Source: JAZUOT01 sp045604805 (GTDB taxonomy: Bacteria > Bacillota > Clostridia > Oscillospirales > Acutalibacteraceae). Taken from it: a stretch of 5,845 nt of DNA. Numbering within the stretch: the stretch's first letter is position 1; each line of letters opens with the position of its first letter. The stretch spans positions 1 through 5,845 of the forward strand of contig JAZUOT010000001.1 in NCBI GenBank assembly GCA_045604805.1. Reading direction: 5' to 3'. A model generated the notes under the pieces. It saw only the letters and a list, made by a program, of their open reading frames with translations. It was not told the origin of the DNA and made no database searches. Positions 3,651 through 5,845 of the stretch are shown piece by piece. The position numbers and the translations under genes are program-made.

Positions 3651-5845
3651 GTGAAAAGAAAAATAAATCTGAAAAGTTATATTTTTTTATTTACTTTGTT
3701 GACGGTTTTTGTTGGAACTTTTGTTTTTGTGGGTGTTACAACTAAAGTTGAGGCTAAGAAAAGCGATATAGATCCAGATGTGAAAATTGAATCTCTACAG
3801 ACTGCTAAAGATGTTGATTATAAGCCACGGACAGAAGATGGTAAAGGACTAGGCTATAATCCAGCTGGCATGATAGAAGTAGAAAGGGCAGAAGGCCAAG
3901 AAGATAATTTAAAGAGGACAGTTTCTCCCCTTCCTGAAAAATATGACTTGAGAAACGTAGATAGTAAAAACTATGTCACATCAGTCAAAAATCAAGGAAA
4001 TTATGGTACTTGTTGGGCTTTTGCAGTACTAGCGTCGGCAGAGTCTAATTTAAAAAAACAGGATATAGCTACAAATCCAGATTTGTCAGAGTGGCATCTA
4101 GCTTATTTTAACTATTATCAAGATGATAATTTTGGAGATCCACTAAGCAACAGGACGGTAGCTTCCAAGTATTACCGTGGTACATATGGTGATGGGAACA
4201 AGTTGAAACGGGGCTATGATTATTTAAACTCCGGCGGAAATGAGCAGTTTGCTACATATACTTTGGCTAACTGGAAAGGTATGGCCAACGAGAGTGATTT
4301 TAAGTATTCGAATATTAAAGGTGCTAGTTCCACAATAGATAGGAGCAAAGCTTATACAAGCAGCAAGTATCATCTCGATGATTCCATATGGGTAAATACA
4401 GAAGATAAAAATGCTGTCAAAAAACATATTATGGAGCATGGTGCTGCTTCTGTATCCTATTATCATTGTGAAAATAAAACTGAATTGGCAAAATACTATA
4501 ATGAAGGTAAGCAAGCGTACTATTATAATGGTACTAAATATGCAAATCATGCAGTTACTGTAGTCGGCTGGGATGATAATTTTTCAAGGAATAATTTTAA
4601 TTCTGCGTGTATTCCAAATGGAAACGGTGCATGGTTGATAAAAAATTCCTGGGGTACAACAGAATGGGGCAACAAAGGCTATTTTTGGATATCCTATGAA
4701 GACAAGTCTCTGCTTAAAGATTCAGCGTACTTTATAACAGCTAAAAAAGCTAAAGTAGGTGAAAAAAATTACCAGTATGATGGCACAGCCGCAAGTAATG
4801 TAGCAACCAAAAATGGTAAAAAGACTGCGTATGAGGCGAACATTTTTGCTTCAGACAACAGCTCGCAGAAGTTAACATCTATATCATTAGCAATTTTTAA
4901 TACAAACACAACCATAGATGCGTGGATATATACCAATCTAGCAAATAAATCAAATCCTGAGTCTGGAACAAAAACACAGATAATAAGTAACGAAAAAATT
5001 GCAAACGAGGGTTACTACACTTTGGATGCAAGCAAGCAAGTTGAGATAAAGCCAAATACGTGGTTTTCTATTGTGGTGAAGAAAACTACTACCGAAAGTA
5101 AGATTGAGATACCCTTTAGCACCGATGAAAGTGTTGCCTGGGTAAGTCTTATTTCTAATGCTAAAAGCGGCGAAAGTTACTATAGATTTAATTCTACAGG
5201 TGCTTATACTGCTTTAGGAAGCAATAAAAACATAAGCTTAAAAGCTCAGACAATAACTACGAATTGTAGTATAACGGCTATTGCAGGTACTAATGGGCAA
5301 ATAAGTGCCAATAAAAAAATGAGCGATGGTAAAGTTTCTCTTCAAAGCGGGGAAAGTGTAAAATTTACGATGACTCCGAACAAAGGCTATGAGGTAGCGG
5401 ATGTTTTAGTAGATGGCAAGTCAGTGGGCAAAAAAACCTCATATACATTCAGTAATGTTACAGCAGATCATAAGATAGAAGTAAGATTTAAGTTGAAAAC
5501 TTACACAGTAAGTGCGAATACTGACGGAAACGGTTCCATAAAAGTTGGAGGTAAAGATATTACATCAACGAAAGTTCAATATGGTAAAAACGTTACTCTC
5601 ACTTTTGCTCCGAAATCAGTATTTAAATTAGATAAAGTTAAGGTTAATGGTAGCGTAGTTACTGTAAAAAACAATTCATACACATTGAGCAATGTTAAAA
5701 AGAACTATACAGTAGAAGCAAGTTTTGGTCTAAAATCTCCAGATACATCTATAGCAAATGGCATATACAAAGTAACTTCCAAGGTCAATGGAAAATCAGT
5801 TTTGGATATAGATGCTGGCAGTACGGCAAATGGAGGGAATGCACA
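3651..5845 (+). CDS. Secreted C1A (papain-family) cysteine protease with lectin-like, InlB-type and ricin-type domains, 3' end missing
   Basis: The reading frame is open from GTG 3651 (or ATG 3645) to the window edge: 731 complete codons and no stop, so the C-terminus is missing. Residues 1-35 are a signal peptide: KRKINLK, a hydrophobic core (about 10-30), then VEA before the likely cleavage. A pro-like region (36-93) leads to the papain-fold domain from LPEKYDLR (94-101). The catalytic set is complete: Gln115 and Cys121 in NQGNYGTCWAFA, His300 in NHAVTVVGWDD, and Asn332 in IKNSWGTTEWG. The Cys-His distance (179) is longer than in papain (about 134), indicating an insertion. A lectin-like domain typical of bacterial C1A proteases follows (about 373-535, from NYQYDG). 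Two InlB-type B repeats come next (539-614, 618-693). From about 700, ANGIYKVTS, VLDIDAG and STANGGNA mark the beginning of a ricin-type beta-trefoil module. I infer an extracellular or surface protease that binds glycans or glycoproteins; the substrate is unknown. It has its own promoter. Confidence 0.93.
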   Translation, partial: MKRKINLKSYIFLFTLLTVFVGTFVFVGVTTKVEAKKSDIDPDVKIESLQTAKDVDYKPRTEDGKGLGYNPAGMIEVERAEGQEDNLKRTVSPLPEKYDLRNVDSKNYVTSVKNQGNYGTCWAFAVLASAESNLKKQDIATNPDLSEWHLAYFNYYQDDNFGDPLSNRTVASKYYRGTYGDGNKLKRGYDYLNSGGNEQFATYTLANWKGMANESDFKYSNIKGASSTIDRSKAYTSSKYHLDDSIWVNTEDKNAVKKHIMEHGAASVSYYHCENKTELAKYYNEGKQAYYYNGTKYANHAVTVVGWDDNFSRNNFNSACIPNGNGAWLIKNSWGTTEWGNKGYFWISYEDKSLLKDSAYFITAKKAKVGEKNYQYDGTAASNVATKNGKKTAYEANIFASDNSSQKLTSISLAIFNTNTTIDAWIYTNLANKSNPESGTKTQIISNEKIANEGYYTLDASKQVEIKPNTWFSIVVKKTTTESKIEIPFSTDESVAWVSLISNAKSGESYYRFNSTGAYTALGSNKNISLKAQTITTNCSITAIAGTNGQISANKKMSDGKVSLQSGESVKFTMTPNKGYEVADVLVDGKSVGKKTSYTFSNVTADHKIEVRFKLKTYTVSANTDGNGSIKVGGKDITSTKVQYGKNVTLTFAPKSVFKLDKVKVNGSVVTVKNNSYTLSNVKKNYTVEASFGLKSPDTSIANGIYKVTSKVNGKSVLDIDAGSTANGGNA
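5265..5729 (+). repeat. Two divergent InlB-type B repeats encoded in the protease
   Basis: Two protein repeats of about 76 residues each (5265-5492 and 5502-5729) share a pattern: Gly-x-Ile early, then V-x-x-G-x-x-V, a Thr-x-x-Pro step, an aromatic, V-x-V-x-G-x-x-V, YT-x-SNV and a final (I/V)E-x-x-F. Examples are YTFSNVTADHKIEVRF and YTLSNVKKNYTVEASF. The DNA is not noticeably repetitive, so the duplication is old. Such domains usually act as extended surface spacers or adhesion modules, here between the lectin-like and ricin-type parts. Confidence 0.8.

Noticed and set aside
4224..4550. Hydrophobic open reading frame on the - strand
   Set aside because: It is antisense to the papain-like catalytic domain, which has every expected motif on the + strand.
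1..5845. Mobile element, CRISPR array, tRNA or rRNA
   Set aside because: I saw no transposase-like protein, no spaced direct repeats of CRISPR length, no tRNA cloverleaf and no rRNA-like sequence on either strand.

Overview
The window looks like chromosomal sequence from a low-GC, Gram-positive anaerobe of the Clostridia. The evidence is AT-rich spacers, heavy use of ATA and AGA codons, strong GGAGG-type ribosome binding sites, a short clostridial-style SecD encoded separately from SecF, and a large secreted papain-like protease with carbohydrate-binding-type modules. The sequence alone does not fix the genus. Every convincing gene is on the + strand.

Layout: positions 1-300 hold no recognised gene. 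There is a doubtful open 3' fragment (2-163), an imperfect 13-bp hairpin (48-84), a good sigma-A-type promoter (172-201) and a leader of about 90 nt. secD (301-1713) and secF (1706-2830) follow; they overlap by 8 nt and are almost certainly translationally coupled. An AAAATT hexamer repeat lies over the secF stop codon and is followed at once by a 13-bp hairpin. Next comes mtnN (2913-3602), encoding 5'-methylthioadenosine/S-adenosylhomocysteine nucleosidase. A second promoter overlaps the mtnN stop codon and drives a large gene, open to the right edge of the window, for a secreted C1A-family cysteine protease. That protein has an intact Gln-Cys-His-Asn catalytic set, then a lectin-like domain, two InlB-type B repeats and the beginning of a ricin-type beta-trefoil domain.

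How the genes fit together: SecD and SecF form the proton-driven accessory complex that helps the SecYEG channel complete export. MtnN is a housekeeping enzyme of S-adenosylmethionine by-product recycling with no obvious functional tie to its neighbours. The protease is a predicted Sec substrate with a clear signal peptide, so it would use the machinery encoded upstream, but its own promoter suggests this is adjacency rather than one operon.

I found no mobile element, CRISPR array, tRNA, rRNA or clear new system. The points most worth a second look are the protease architecture, the hexamer repeat and hairpin between secF and mtnN, the long charged SecF tail, and the nested inverted repeats in the protease promoter.
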